Assembly: GCF_001447385.1 (NCBI RefSeq)
Contig: NZ_LLWQ01000125.1
Span: 60 to 64,059, forward strand
DNA from: Paracoccus sp. MKU1
GTDB lineage: Bacteria > Pseudomonadota > Alphaproteobacteria > Rhodobacterales > Rhodobacteraceae
Direction of reading: 5' to 3'
DNA: 64,000 bases
A program made the translations under genes and the position numbers. This document shows positions 20,083 to 28,318 of the stretch, in pieces (the stretch's first letter is position 1; each line of letters begins with the position of its first letter). Below the pieces are notes generated by a model. The model was not told the origin of the DNA and searched no databases. It saw nothing but the letters and a program-made list of their open reading frames with translations.

Positions 20083-21138
20083 CTAGCTGGGCAGGACCGA
20101 GACCGATTTCACGATGGCGTGGCAGGCGGTTCCCTGCTGCAATTCCAGCGCCTTGACCGAGCGCGGCGTGATTTGCGCAAGCATCCGCTCATGCTGCGGG
20201 CCCTGTCCCAGCGCCAGCTGCACCAGCCCGCCCTCGACCCGCGTCACCGTGACCGGCAGCACGTTCAGCGCCGAGAGGCCGCGTGGCGCCTCGCGCGCCA
20301 GGATGACCTCATGCGCCAGGATTCGCAGCCGCAGCACCTGCCCCGGCGCCGGGTCCAGATCCGGCAGCAGCATCGGCCCGCCCGCGGTCGCGACCCGGAC
20401 CATGCCGTCGGCCTCGCGTCCTTCGACGCGGGCCTGGATCAAGGCCCCGGCCTCGCGTGCGCCCAACTGTGGGGCCAGTTCGGGATCGGCCAGGATCTCG
20501 GTCAGCGCGCCGGAATGGATCACCCTTCCCTGCCGCATCAGCACCACCGTGGTCGCCAGCCGCAGCACCTCGGGCACCGAATGGCTGACATACAGGATCG
20601 GCAGCCGGATCTCGTCCCGCAGCCGCTCCAGCCAGGGCATGATCTCGGCCTTGCGCGCCTCGTCCAGCGCCGCCAGCGGCTCGTCCATCACCAAGAGCGC
20701 CGGGTCGGACAGCAGCGCCCGGCCGATGGCCACGCGCTGGCGCTCGCCGCCCGACAGCGTGCCGGGGCGGCGATGCAGCAGCGGTTCCAGGGCCAGCATC
20801 CCGGTGATGCGGTCGAAATCGCGTGCCGCCCCGCGCCGCCAGCGCGACGGATAGCGCAGGTTCGCCGCCACCGTCATATGCGGAAACAGCCGCGCGTCCT
20901 GGAACACGCAGCCGATGCGCCGGGCCTGCGGCGGCAGGTTGGTGCGGCCGTCGAACAGCACCCGCCCGTCCAGGGCGATCCGGCCCTGATCGGGCCGCAA
21001 CAGCCCGGCGATGGCGTTGATCGCCGTGCTTTTCCCGCAGCCCGAGGGACCGAACAGCGCCGTCACACCGCCCGGCGTCCGGAACGCGACGTCCAGTGCC
21101 AGCCCAGGAAAGCGGTGGCGAAAGACAACCTCCAGCAT
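20083..21138 (-). CDS. modC: Molybdate ABC transporter ATP-binding protein ModC
   Basis: The 351-residue ATPase has Walker A GPSGCGKSTAINAIAGL (near residue 31), Q-loop VFQDARLFPHMTV, signature LSGGERQRVAIGRALL (near 128) and Walker B LLVMDEPLAALD. The C-terminal third (about 285-351) is a TOBE/MOP-like oxyanion domain, LSALNVLPVTVTRVEGGLVQLALG, that fits molybdate transporters. The start overlaps the modB stop (ATGA). ModC powers uptake through ModB. Confidence 0.92.
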   Translation of the reverse strand: MLEVVFRHRFPGLALDVAFRTPGGVTALFGPSGCGKSTAINAIAGLLRPDQGRIALDGRVLFDGRTNLPPQARRIGCVFQDARLFPHMTVAANLRYPSRWRRGAARDFDRITGMLALEPLLHRRPGTLSGGERQRVAIGRALLSDPALLVMDEPLAALDEARKAEIMPWLERLRDEIRLPILYVSHSVPEVLRLATTVVLMRQGRVIHSGALTEILADPELAPQLGAREAGALIQARVEGREADGMVRVATAGGPMLLPDLDPAPGQVLRLRILAHEVILAREAPRGLSALNVLPVTVTRVEGGLVQLALGQGPQHERMLAQITPRSVKALELQQGTACHAIVKSVSVLPS

Positions 21139-21830
21139 CAGCGCCGCCCCGCCATGCGCCGCGCCAGCCATTCCGAGACCAGCACCGCCGCCATGGCGAT
21201 CACCACCGAGACCAGCACCAGCCGCAGCGCCGCCGCATCGCCCGAGGGCACCTGCAACAGCGCATAGATGGCCGAGGGCAGCGTCTGGGTCTGGCCCGGG
21301 ATGTTCGAGACGAAGGTGATGGTGGCGCCGAACTCGCCCATCGCCTTGGCAAAGCCCAGCGTTGCCCCGGCCAGGATCGCCGGGACGATCAGCGGCAGCG
21401 TCACCGTCAGGAAGATCCAGGCCCGCGGCGCGCCCAGCGTCGCGGCGGCCTGCTCGAGCCGGGGGTCCACCGCCTCGAAGCCCAGCCTGATGGCGCGCAC
21501 CATCAGCGGAAAGCTCATGATGCCGCAGGCCAGTGCCGCGCCGGTCCAGCGAAAGGCAAAGACGATGCCCAGCGGTTTCAGCAGGCTGCCTACCGGTCCC
21601 TGGGTGCCGAAGGTGACCAGCAGCAGATAGCCGGTGACCACCGGCGGCAGGATCAGCGGCAGATGCACGATGCCGCTGACCAGCCCATGTCCGGGAAAGC
21701 GCCGCCGCGCCAGAAGCCAGGCCACGGCGATGGCAAAGGGCAGGCTGACAAGCGTGGCGACGCTGGCCACCCTCAGGGACAAGCGCACGGCCTGCCATTC
21801 CTGAGGGCCAAGCCAGTCGGTCGGGATCAT
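21138..21830 (-). CDS. modB: Molybdate ABC transporter permease ModB
   Basis: The 230-residue inner-membrane protein has five to six hydrophobic segments and the EAA-like cytoplasmic loop EQAAATLGAPRAWIFLTVTLPLI that docks on ModC. FAKAMGEFGATITF is the signature segment of molybdate and sulfate permeases. Both ends overlap their neighbours by an ATGA, so modA-modB-modC are translationally coupled. Confidence 0.92.
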   Translation of the reverse strand: MIPTDWLGPQEWQAVRLSLRVASVATLVSLPFAIAVAWLLARRRFPGHGLVSGIVHLPLILPPVVTGYLLLVTFGTQGPVGSLLKPLGIVFAFRWTGAALACGIMSFPLMVRAIRLGFEAVDPRLEQAAATLGAPRAWIFLTVTLPLIVPAILAGATLGFAKAMGEFGATITFVSNIPGQTQTLPSAIYALLQVPSGDAAALRLVLVSVVIAMAAVLVSEWLARRMAGRR

Positions 21831-22567
21831 TGCGTGACGGTGAAGCCTTGCGATTCAAAGATCGACTTTGCCGGCTCCTGCGACAGGCTGTCAAGGAAAG
21901 CCGCGGCCTGCGGCGTGTCGGCGGCCTTGGTCACCGCCCCGGGATAGGTGATCGGCGCGTGGCTGTCGGCGGGGAAGGTCGCGACCACGCCCACGCCCGG
22001 CTCGGCCACCGCGTCGCTGCCATAGACGATGCCCAGCGGCGCCTCGCCGGTCGCGACCAGCTTCAGCGCGGCGCGGACGTTGTCGGCCTGCGCGACATGG
22101 CTTTCCACGTGCTCCCAGAGGCCCAGCGAGGTCAGCGCCTGTTTTCCGTATTGCCCGGCAGGCACGGAATCGACCAGCGCCATGGCCAGCTTGCCGTCGC
22201 CCAGCAGGGCCGGCAGTTCGGTCACCGGCGCCTCGGCCGGCGTGCCGGTGCCGACGAGCACCAGCGTATTGCCCAGCAGGTCCTTGCGCGTCGCCGGGTC
22301 GATATCGCCCGATTCCTGCACCGCGTCCATCCAGTCCGTCGAGGCCGAGATGAACAGGTCGGCCGGTGCGCCCTCCTGGATCTGCTTGGCGAGCTGCGAG
22401 CTGCCCGCATAGGAGATCACCACCATATCATCGTGGTTTTTCTGCCAATCGGCGGCGATCTCGTCCAGCGCGTCCTTGAGGCTGGCGGCGGCAAAAATGG
22501 TGATCTCGTCGGCTTGCGCGGCGGGCGCAAATGCGATCAGGGCGGCGGCAATGAGAGACAGGCGCAT
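21827..22567 (-). CDS. modA: Molybdate-binding periplasmic protein ModA
   Basis: The 246-residue protein has a signal peptide (residues 1-19, ending AAQA) and the ModA fold start DEITIFAAASLKDALDEIA. Molybdate ligands are expected from Ser in AAASL, Ser in YAGSSQLAKQI, Ala/Val around LVDSVPAGQYG, and Tyr in GIVYGSDA. It delivers molybdate to ModBC, supplying molybdenum-cofactor enzymes such as nitrate reductase. The ModE-like box 15 bp upstream suggests repression under molybdate-replete conditions. Confidence 0.9.
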   Translation of the reverse strand: MRLSLIAAALIAFAPAAQADEITIFAAASLKDALDEIAADWQKNHDDMVVISYAGSSQLAKQIQEGAPADLFISASTDWMDAVQESGDIDPATRKDLLGNTLVLVGTGTPAEAPVTELPALLGDGKLAMALVDSVPAGQYGKQALTSLGLWEHVESHVAQADNVRAALKLVATGEAPLGIVYGSDAVAEPGVGVVATFPADSHAPITYPGAVTKAADTPQAAAFLDSLSQEPAKSIFESQGFTVTQ

Positions 22568-22581
22568 CGGGCTGGTCCATT

Positions 22582-22605
22582 CGTTATGGTTCAATGGACA
22601 TAACC
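22582..22605 (-). promoter_or_regulatory. ModE-binding box upstream of modABC
   Basis: CGTTATGG at 22582-22589 and GACATAACC at 22597-22605 form a 24-bp interrupted palindrome. The core halves GTTATG and CATAAC lie at 22583-22588 and 22599-22604. The length and half-sites match the CGTTAT...ACATAACG operator known upstream of E. coli modA. It lies between modE and modA, so molybdate-loaded ModE would block modABC, or read-through from modE. Confidence 0.65.
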
Positions 22606-22633
22606 AAGCGGCGGCGTGGCTGGCAACCGTTAT

Positions 22634-22990
22634 TTATGTTGAAACAGATCGCTGTCCGGCGCGCAGCCGCGCCAATTGCTCGGCGCCCTGGTCGCGCAGC
22701 AATTGCTCCAGCGCGCGGTAATCGGCCAGCACTTGCCGGCCCCGTTCGGTCAGCTGGGCGCCGCCGCCCTTGGCGCCGCCGCGGCTGCTGTCCACCAGGG
22801 GGGCATCGAAATGCGCATTCATCTCCTCGACCAGCGACCAGGCGCGGCGATAGCTCATCTTCATGCGCCGCCCGGCCGCCGAGATCGAGCCTTCCTCGTC
22901 AATGCCTTGCAGCAGGTCGGCCTTGCCGCGCCCCAAGGTCAGGCCGGAATCGAAATGCAGGCGGAGGCTCAGCCGGGGATCGTTCGTCAT
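22634..22990 (-). CDS. modE: ModE-type molybdate-responsive regulator, DNA-binding domain only
   Basis: The 118-residue protein is the LysR-like winged helix-turn-helix of ModE: GKADLLQGIDEEGSISAAGRRMKMSYRRAWSLVEEMN followed by the wing VDSSRGGAKGGGAQLTERG. It lacks the C-terminal pair of MOP domains that bind molybdate in E. coli ModE, as do many alphaproteobacterial ModE-like proteins. How it senses molybdate is not visible; ModC's TOBE domain or a separate molbindin could help. It is upstream of modABC in the same direction. Confidence 0.85.
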   Translation of the reverse strand: MTNDPRLSLRLHFDSGLTLGRGKADLLQGIDEEGSISAAGRRMKMSYRRAWSLVEEMNAHFDAPLVDSSRGGAKGGGAQLTERGRQVLADYRALEQLLRDQGAEQLARLRAGQRSVST

Positions 22991-23094
22991 GGCCGCATCT
23001 TGCCCGGTTTCCGCTACGTTGCAAGAGGCCGGGTCTTTTCCGGTCGCTGCGCTGCGGCTACGAGTAATAAAATTCCAGCATGACCGGAGGAATC

Positions 23095-24276
23095 ATGTCC
23101 GAGAACGAAATCGTCATCCTGTCGGGGGCTCGCACGGCCATCGGCACTATCGGCGGCAGCCTGGCGGGCGTGCCGCCGATCCAGCTGGCCGCGACGGTGA
23201 CCCGCGCCGCGATCGAGCGCGCCGGCATCGGCGCCGAGCGCATCGGCAGCGTGGTCTTCGGCCATGTGCTGAACACCGAGCCGCGCGACATGTACCTGTC
23301 GCGCGTGGCGATGCTGGAGGCCGGGGTGCCGGACACCACGCCGGCGATGAACGTGAACCGGCTCTGCGGCTCGGGGGCGCAGGCCATCGTCTCGGCCACG
23401 CAGGCGCTGATGCTGGGCGATGCCGATTTCGCCGTGGCGGGCGGTGCCGAATCGATGAGCCGCGCCCCCTATGCCGTGTCGGCGGCGCGGTTCGGCGCCA
23501 AAATGGGCGACGTGCAGATGCTCGACATGATGGTCGGCGCGCTGACCTGCCCGATGGGGACCGGTCATATGGGGGTGACGGCGGAAAACGTCGCGCGCGA
23601 ACATGACATCTCGCGCCAGGCCCAGGACGAATTCGCGCTGGAAAGCCAGAAACGTGCCGCTGCCGCCATCGCCGAGGGCCGCTTCAAGGAACAGATCGTC
23701 CCCATCGAGATCAAGACCCGCAAGGGCATGGTGGCCTTCGACACCGACGAGCATCCGAAAGCCACCGATCTCGAGAAACTGGCCGGACTGAAGGCCGTGT
23801 TCCAGAAGGACGGCACGGTGACGGCCGGCAATGCCTCGGGCATCAACGACGGCGCGGCGGCGCTGGTGCTGGCGCGGGCCGAGGCGGCGCGGGCGGCGGG
23901 CGCCAAGCCGCTGTTCCGCGTGCTTGGCTATGCCGTGGCGGGGGTGCGCCCCGAGGTCATGGGCATCGGCCCGATCCCTGCGGTCGAGGCGCTGCTGAAG
24001 CGCACCGGCCTGAGGGCCGGCGATTTCGATGTGATCGAATCGAACGAGGCCTTTGCCGCCCAGGCGCTGGCGGTGAACAAGGGGCTCGGCCTTGATCCTG
24101 CCAAGGTGAACCCGAACGGCGGCGCCATCGCCCTGGGTCACCCGGTCGGTGCGACCGGTGCCATCGTCACCGTCAAGGCCATGTATGAGCTGATGCGAAC
24201 CGGCGGCAGCAAGGGCCTGATCACCATGTGCATCGGCGGCGGCCAGGGCATCGCGCTGGCCATCGAGCGTATCTGA
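23095..24276 (+). CDS. Acetyl-CoA C-acetyltransferase (thiolase)
   Basis: The 393-residue enzyme joins or splits acetyl-CoA and acyl-CoA. The acyl-accepting Cys is in [10 protein letters not shown] (near residue 90), the His is in [17 protein letters not shown] (near 349), and the second Cys is in MCIGGGQG (near 379). The whole chain is collinear with bacterial thiolase II. GGAGG at 23086-23090 supports ATG 23095. No phaB or other beta-ketoacyl gene is adjacent, so its role in PHB synthesis or fatty-acid breakdown is open. It is divergent from modE and is followed by an intrinsic terminator. Confidence 0.9.
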   Translation: MSENEIVILSGARTAIGTIGGSLAGVPPIQLAATVTRAAIERAGIGAERIGSVVFGHVLNTEPRDMYLSRVAMLEAGVPDTTPAMNVNRLCGSGAQAIVSATQALMLGDADFAVAGGAESMSRAPYAVSAARFGAKMGDVQMLDMMVGALTCPMGTGHMGVTAENVAREHDISRQAQDEFALESQKRAAAAIAEGRFKEQIVPIEIKTRKGMVAFDTDEHPKATDLEKLAGLKAVFQKDGTVTAGNASGINDGAAALVLARAEAARAAGAKPLFRVLGYAVAGVRPEVMGIGPIPAVEALLKRTGLRAGDFDVIESNEAFAAQALAVNKGLGLDPAKVNPNGGAIALGHPVGATGAIVTVKAMYELMRTGGSKGLITMCIGGGQGIALAIERI

Positions 24277-24286
24277 GCTTGGCTCG

Positions 24287-24316
24287 ACCCGGTCCCTGCA
24301 TCGGGGGCCGGGTTTT
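24287..24316 (+). terminator. Intrinsic terminator of the thiolase gene
   Basis: A 10-bp stem (24287-24296 with 24304-24313, one G-T pair) with a 7-nt loop is followed by TTTT, 10 bp after the thiolase stop. Confidence 0.75.
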
Positions 24317-24330
24317 GACGGCACCCTCCT

Positions 24331-24387
24331 ATGGGTATTTGGACAACAGAGAAGCGACCTGGACTTCTCTGTTGTCCAAATACCCAT
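24331..24387. repeat. Perfect 24-bp inverted repeat, 9-nt spacer
   Basis: Bases 24331-24354 (starting ATGGGTATTTGGACAACAG) are exactly mirrored at 24364-24387, giving a hairpin with a 24-bp perfect stem around the spacer CGACCTGGA. No T tract follows on either side, and the preceding thiolase already has its own terminator. The arm resembles a short motif (GTATTTGGACAAAGATGAAG-like) that I remember as frequent between genes of Rhodobacterales; that recollection is not checked. It may be a REP-like element or a transcript-stabilising hairpin. Confidence 0.8.
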
Positions 24388-24437
24388 GCACCCTTGCCAC
24401 GGGCGCGGCGCTTGGGGGCCTTGGCCGGAAAATGGAA

Positions 24438-24615
24438 CGAGCCGTTCTGCTGGAGAACGGCTCGCGAGATCCACGGAGATGGTCCGGTTAGGGTTGGTGC
24501 CCACCGTCCCAGCCAGGGTTTACGACCCTTGGGGCTGCCCTCAGGCCACGGCCCCCCTGACTGTCCCGACACCTCTCTCCAATATCACTCTCGACACTGG
24601 ACCACCTCCTTTCAA
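24438..24615 (-). ncRNA. Candidate small RNA or leader-peptide locus with own terminator
   Basis: On the minus strand, a strong ribosome site AGGAGG (24610-24605) precedes a GTG at 24597 and an 18-codon frame, MSRVILERGVGTVRGAVA, ending at 24541. About 75 bases later a perfect 11-bp hairpin (CGAGCCGTTCT at 24438-24448, AGAACGGCTCG at 24454-24464) is followed by TTCCATTTT. This looks like a short transcript downstream of the VUT transporter gene: either a small RNA, a micropeptide gene, or its 3' untranslated region. I do not recognise a known family and see no clear promoter. Confidence 0.4.
24541..24597 (-). CDS. Possible 18-residue peptide
   Basis: GTG start at 24597 with AGGAGG seven bases upstream, 18 codons (MSRVILERGVGTVRGAVA) and a TGA stop. 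The perfect ribosome site is the only support; no family is recognised. See the surrounding candidate small-RNA locus. Confidence 0.35.
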   Translation of the reverse strand: MSRVILERGVGTVRGAVA

Positions 24616-24658
24616 TAAGTTGCCGTATGGGCTCAGCCTGCCACAGAACCATGAACAG

Positions 24659-25273
24659 TCAATGAATTTGCGCGCGGCGCTGGATCAAATTTCCGACGAC
24701 GATACGGAACGGCACGAGCGCCAGGATTGCCTGCGCAAGCTTCACCGAACAGTCGGCGACTGCCAGCGAAACCCACAGAGGCTGCACGGGGCCATGGCCC
24801 AGCAGCGGAACCAGTTCATTTGCCCAGGAAACATCGTCCGCCGGGAAGAGCGGCGTCAGCTGCGCGGCAAAGGCGATGCTGAAGAAAACGGCAGTGTCGA
24901 TGATCGAACCGGCGACGCTTGCCGCCAGGGGTGGTAGCCACCAGTTGTATTTTCGCAACTGGTTGAAGACCGAGATGTCCATCAGCTGTGCCGACAGGAA
25001 GGCGGCGCCCGAGGCGACGGCGATGCGCAGCGTGGTCTTGTCCATCCCGGCGGCGACGACCGAGCAGAGCACGCCGGTCACGAAACCGGCATAGACCACC
25101 TTGCGCGCCGCGGTCGGGCCATAAACCCGGTTCATGATGTCGGTCACCAGAAAGGCGACCGGATAGGTCAGTGCCCCCCAGGTCAGCCAGGAGCCCAGCA
25201 GGTGCTGGACCAGGATATTCGAGGCCACGACGATGGTGGCCATGGCGATGACGCCGGGAAGGATACGGGGCAT
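24659..25273 (-). CDS. VUT-family (YhhQ-like) transporter, likely queuosine precursor uptake
   Basis: The 204-residue inner-membrane protein has about six hydrophobic segments. The stretch LTYPVAFLVTDIMNRVYGPTAARKVVYAGF is the signature of the YhhQ/VUT_1 family (PF02592-type), as is the later SIIDTAVFFSIAF. E. coli YhhQ imports queuine precursors (preQ0/preQ1) for tRNA modification. No queC-F gene is nearby to confirm the substrate. The start MPRILPGV at 25273 lies about 60 bp after a good sigma-70-like promoter. Confidence 0.78.
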   Translation of the reverse strand: MPRILPGVIAMATIVVASNILVQHLLGSWLTWGALTYPVAFLVTDIMNRVYGPTAARKVVYAGFVTGVLCSVVAAGMDKTTLRIAVASGAAFLSAQLMDISVFNQLRKYNWWLPPLAASVAGSIIDTAVFFSIAFAAQLTPLFPADDVSWANELVPLLGHGPVQPLWVSLAVADCSVKLAQAILALVPFRIVVGNLIQRRAQIH

Positions 25274-25331
25274 GTCTGGTTTTCCGTTTTGGCAAGGTCG
25301 CGGAGACTCGGCCCTTGTCCGGGGCAAGGCC

Positions 25332-25359
25332 GCATAAGGCTGGCTCGCGCTTCTGTCAA
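25332..25359 (-). promoter_or_regulatory. Sigma-70-like promoter of the VUT transporter gene
   Basis: Minus strand: -35 TTGACA (25359-25354) and -10 TTATGC (25337-25332), spacing 16 bp. The ~50-nt leader contains CCTTG/CAAGG that can pair, but the preQ1 riboswitch consensus is not evident. Confidence 0.5.
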
Positions 25360-25374
25360 TGGTTTTGCACGGGT

Positions 25375-26508
25375 CTATAGCGTGGCTGCCGCGGCGATTT
25401 CCACCGCAAAGGCGCCGTTCATCCCCTCGACCGCGGTATTGGTCAGCGCGACCAGGCTGCGACACCGGGTCGGGTCGACGATCCAGCTATGGCCGTAGAT
25501 GCCGCCCCAGCTGAGGCTGCCCTGCGGCAGGCCGATGCCGGCCGCCGCGGCATCGATGACCACCGCGCCAGCCCAGGCGTGGCCCCAGCCGGGACCGCGC
25601 AGCGGGTGGCGCTGGCGGATGCGGTTGCGCTGCGCCTCGGCGCGCAGGTTCTCGCCCAGGAAAGAGCCGGCGCGCAGGGTTTCCAGCAGCGCCAGCGCCG
25701 CCTCGGCCGTGCCCGCCATGCCGCCGCCGCCCGAAGGATAGGCCAAGGGGTCGCGGATGCGCTCGGGCAGGTAGGCATAGCTCTGCTCGGGTTGCAGCGG
25801 GTTCCTGACCCGGGTCGGGCCGCGCATCCGCTGCGGCTCGGGTCGGGCATCGGCGTAATTCGCGGCCAGATCGGCGGTCTCGGGGGCGTGGAAACCGGCC
25901 TCGATGCCCAGCGGATCGGTCACCAGCCGGGCCATGGCCTCGGGCAGCGGCATGTCGGCCGCGGCCTCGATCACCGCGCCCAGCACGTCGGTCGCCACCG
26001 AATAGCGCCAGCGCGTGCCGGGCGGCCGGTCCAGCGGCACCGAGGCGATGCGGCGCAGGTTCTCGGCCAGCGAGATGCCGCTGTCGCCGATCCCGTCCGA
26101 GACCCCGGCACGGGCATAGGGGCCGTCCTCGGGCTGGTTGAAGCCGTAATCCAGCCCGGCCAGATGCGACATCAGCTGATCGACGGTGATCGCGGGGCGG
26201 CTGCCGTCAGGCAGGGCGGGGGTGAAATCCGGCAGCCAGCGCGTCACCGGATCCGCGGGCGACAGCCGGTCCGCCTGCATCAGCCGCAGCGCCGCGACGG
26301 TGGTGAAGGGCTTCGAGACCGAGGCATAGCGCAGCCAGGTCGCCTGCCGCATGGGCCGGCCGGTCTCGCGGTCGGCAAGGCCAGCGGCGCGGGCATGGAC
26401 CAGCTTGCCCCCCTCGGCCAGCAGCACCACGCAGCCGACGATCCGCCGCTCGGACAGGGCGCTTTCGACCGCGCGGTCCAGCGCGGCGATGCAGGCGGCA
26501 AGGCTCAT
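25375..26508 (-). CDS. Beta-lactamase-family serine hydrolase
   Basis: The 377-residue protein has the class C/esterase fold markers: SVSK (nucleophile Ser near residue 62, in WLRYASVSKPFTTVAAL), RYSVATD as the Tyr motif near residue 165, and a C-terminal GIYGHSWIVDP in the place of the KTG box. It lacks an obvious signal peptide, so it is probably cytoplasmic. Enzymes of this group are often esterases or D-aminopeptidases, so antibiotic hydrolysis should not be assumed. Its start overlaps the stop of the upstream gene (ATGA). Confidence 0.78.
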   Translation of the reverse strand: MSLAACIAALDRAVESALSERRIVGCVVLLAEGGKLVHARAAGLADRETGRPMRQATWLRYASVSKPFTTVAALRLMQADRLSPADPVTRWLPDFTPALPDGSRPAITVDQLMSHLAGLDYGFNQPEDGPYARAGVSDGIGDSGISLAENLRRIASVPLDRPPGTRWRYSVATDVLGAVIEAAADMPLPEAMARLVTDPLGIEAGFHAPETADLAANYADARPEPQRMRGPTRVRNPLQPEQSYAYLPERIRDPLAYPSGGGGMAGTAEAALALLETLRAGSFLGENLRAEAQRNRIRQRHPLRGPGWGHAWAGAVVIDAAAAGIGLPQGSLSWGGIYGHSWIVDPTRCRSLVALTNTAVEGMNGAFAVEIAAAATL

Positions 26509-27473
26509 TCCGTCACCCGGTATTCCACCAGTTCCGTGCGTTGCAGCCATCCGAAATTGTCGTCTGAAATCATGGTGATGCGGATGCCCTGCCCATCATG
26601 CCAGACCGAGATCCCCTCGAGGTTGTCATATTGCAGCGGCCGCGATTCCAGCAGCACCCGTTCGTTCGAGACGCCGCTTTCCGACAGGTCGAAGCGCCGG
26701 ATGCGGGCGCGGAAGCCCAGAAGGCCCTTGAAATCGCGTTCCAGCAGGTAGAAGCGCCCGTCCGGGCCGATATCGGCGCCGACCGCCAGCCAGTCGCCCG
26801 AACGCGGGATCGAGAAGGGCTGGTCCCATCTGCCGTTCCGCCAGCGCCAGACCGGAAAGGGCCGGGTCAGGGTGCCCGACCGTTCGGGCAGGGTCAGCAG
26901 CGTGCCGTCGGGCAGGATCGCCAGCGCCTCCAGCGAGGAATTGCGCTGCATCGCCTTGAATTCCGGCGGGCGGGGCAGGGGCTTGGCCGGGCTGTCGGGC
27001 GTGTCGTAGCGGGCGACGCGGGTCAGCCCCTCGAAGCTGACCCAGATCGTGCCGTCGGGGGCGATGGCCAGCCCCTCGCTGTCGCCCTGCCAGCCGGGTT
27101 TCAGCGGCTTGCCGGCGCTGTCGCGCAGCTGGGCGCGGCCCGCCAGTGCCAGCCCGCGGATGCGGCCCTGCGCATCGCGCTCGACGCTGCCCCAGCGGAT
27201 GGTGGCGCGGTCCGAGAGCGCGGTGAAACGCTCGCCGTCGGCGCTGATCTCGATGCCCGAGAAGCCGCCGAAGCTGTCATCCTTCATCTGCCAGACATAG
27301 CTGGCGACGTAATCCACCCTGGGCGCGGGTTGCGGTGCCGGCTCGGCCGCGCAGGCCGAGGAGGCGGAGAGCAGCAGCAGCGCCAGCGCAAGGCCCGGCA
27401 GGCGGCGGGGCCGCCCTGCCGCGCCGCCTGCCGGGCCGCCGCGCCCTAGCGGGCGGTGGCGACGACCTGGCAT
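26505..27473 (-). CDS. Esterase-like (phytase-like propeller) exported protein
   Basis: The roughly 322-residue protein has a hydrophobic signal (LPGLALALLLLSASSACAAE) and a beta-propeller pattern with repeated GxxWxS/DGxxY strands: FGGFSGIEISADGERFTALSDRA, DSEGLAIAPDGTIWVSFEG, SSLEALAILPDGTLLTLPE and YDNLEGISVW. This fits the esterase-like-activity-of-phytase domain (PF13449-type). Activity is unknown. The start at 27473 overlaps mepA by 28 bp and gives an unusually long basic N-region. The signal could also end a shorter form, so the start is uncertain. Confidence 0.68.
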   Translation of the reverse strand: MPGRRHRPLGRGGPAGGAAGRPRRLPGLALALLLLSASSACAAEPAPQPAPRVDYVASYVWQMKDDSFGGFSGIEISADGERFTALSDRATIRWGSVERDAQGRIRGLALAGRAQLRDSAGKPLKPGWQGDSEGLAIAPDGTIWVSFEGLTRVARYDTPDSPAKPLPRPPEFKAMQRNSSLEALAILPDGTLLTLPERSGTLTRPFPVWRWRNGRWDQPFSIPRSGDWLAVGADIGPDGRFYLLERDFKGLLGFRARIRRFDLSESGVSNERVLLESRPLQYDNLEGISVWHDGQGIRITMISDDNFGWLQRTELVEYRVTE

Positions 27474-28318
27474 TGCCGGGGCATCTCGCTCAGCCGGAAG
27501 CTGCGGGGGTGGCGATAGTTCGGGTCGGGCGGAACCGGCTTGACCCGGCTGGGATCGATGCGGTTCTTGATCCATTCCGCCGCCTCGGCGCAACCGTCGC
27601 CGGGCGGCGGCGCGTCCTGCTGCTGGCAGACCGAGCCGGCCGGGCAGGCCATTCGGACGTGGAAGTGATAGTCATGGCCCCCCAGCGGCCGGATCTTGCG
27701 CAGGTAGCTGCGGTCGCCGGTCTCGGACTGGCACATGGCCAGCTTGGCGACCGGATCGACGAAGATACGCTCGACCCGCGGGTCGCGGGCCGCGGCGCGC
27801 ATGATCGCCATGTGCCCGCCGCTCCACAGGCCCGAGGGCGCGGTGCCGGCCTTGTTCACTACCGATTGCGACGAGATCTTCTCGCGCTGCGCCGCGGTCA
27901 GGCGCAGGCTTTGCGGCGGCAGCATCCAGATGTCGGCGTCGAGCCCCGACTGGTGGCTGGCATGGCCCGAGGTCATCGGCCCGCCGCGCGGCTGGCCCAT
28001 GTCGCCGATATAGAGCCCCTGCCAGCCGACCTGGCGCGCGGCCTGCGACAGGCCGATCAGGAAGCTGACCAGTTCGGGATGGCCCCAGTTGCGGTTCCGC
28101 GACAGGCGCATCGCCTGCCAGGTCGGGCCGGATTCCGGCAGTTGCACGGCGCCCGAGACGCAGCCCTTGGAATAGAACCCGATCGAGACCGGGGCGCCCC
28201 CGGTCGGGCCGGGTGCGGCGCCGAAGACGCTGCGGGCCAGCGGGTCGGCTGCCGCGGGCTGGACCAGGCCAAGCCCGGTCAGCGCCAGCACGGCGGCGGT
28301 CAGGAATTTGCGGATCAC
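27446..28318 (-). CDS. mepA: Penicillin-insensitive murein endopeptidase MepA
   Basis: The 290-residue periplasmic zinc endopeptidase has a signal peptide (residues 1-24, ending PAAA). The zinc-binding motifs of the LAS/MepA family are visible: SGHASHQSGLDADIW (His and Asp ligands) and GHDYHFHVRMACP (His ligand and catalytic His). It cuts D-Ala-meso-DAP cross-links in peptidoglycan. Conserved Cys residues (KGCVSG, MCQSE, ACPAGSVC, DGCAEA) fit the disulfides known in MepA. The GTG start overlaps the upstream MFS stop (GTGA), so it is in that operon. Confidence 0.9.
   Translation of the reverse strand: MIRKFLTAAVLALTGLGLVQPAAADPLARSVFGAAPGPTGGAPVSIGFYSKGCVSGAVQLPESGPTWQAMRLSRNRNWGHPELVSFLIGLSQAARQVGWQGLYIGDMGQPRGGPMTSGHASHQSGLDADIWMLPPQSLRLTAAQREKISSQSVVNKAGTAPSGLWSGGHMAIMRAAARDPRVERIFVDPVAKLAMCQSETGDRSYLRKIRPLGGHDYHFHVRMACPAGSVCQQQDAPPPGDGCAEAAEWIKNRIDPSRVKPVPPDPNYRHPRSFRLSEMPRQCQVVATAR

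Noticed and set aside
25274..25331. preQ1 riboswitch in the leader of the VUT transporter gene
   Set aside because: A short hairpin is present, but the preQ1 class I and II consensus loops and A-rich tail are not seen.
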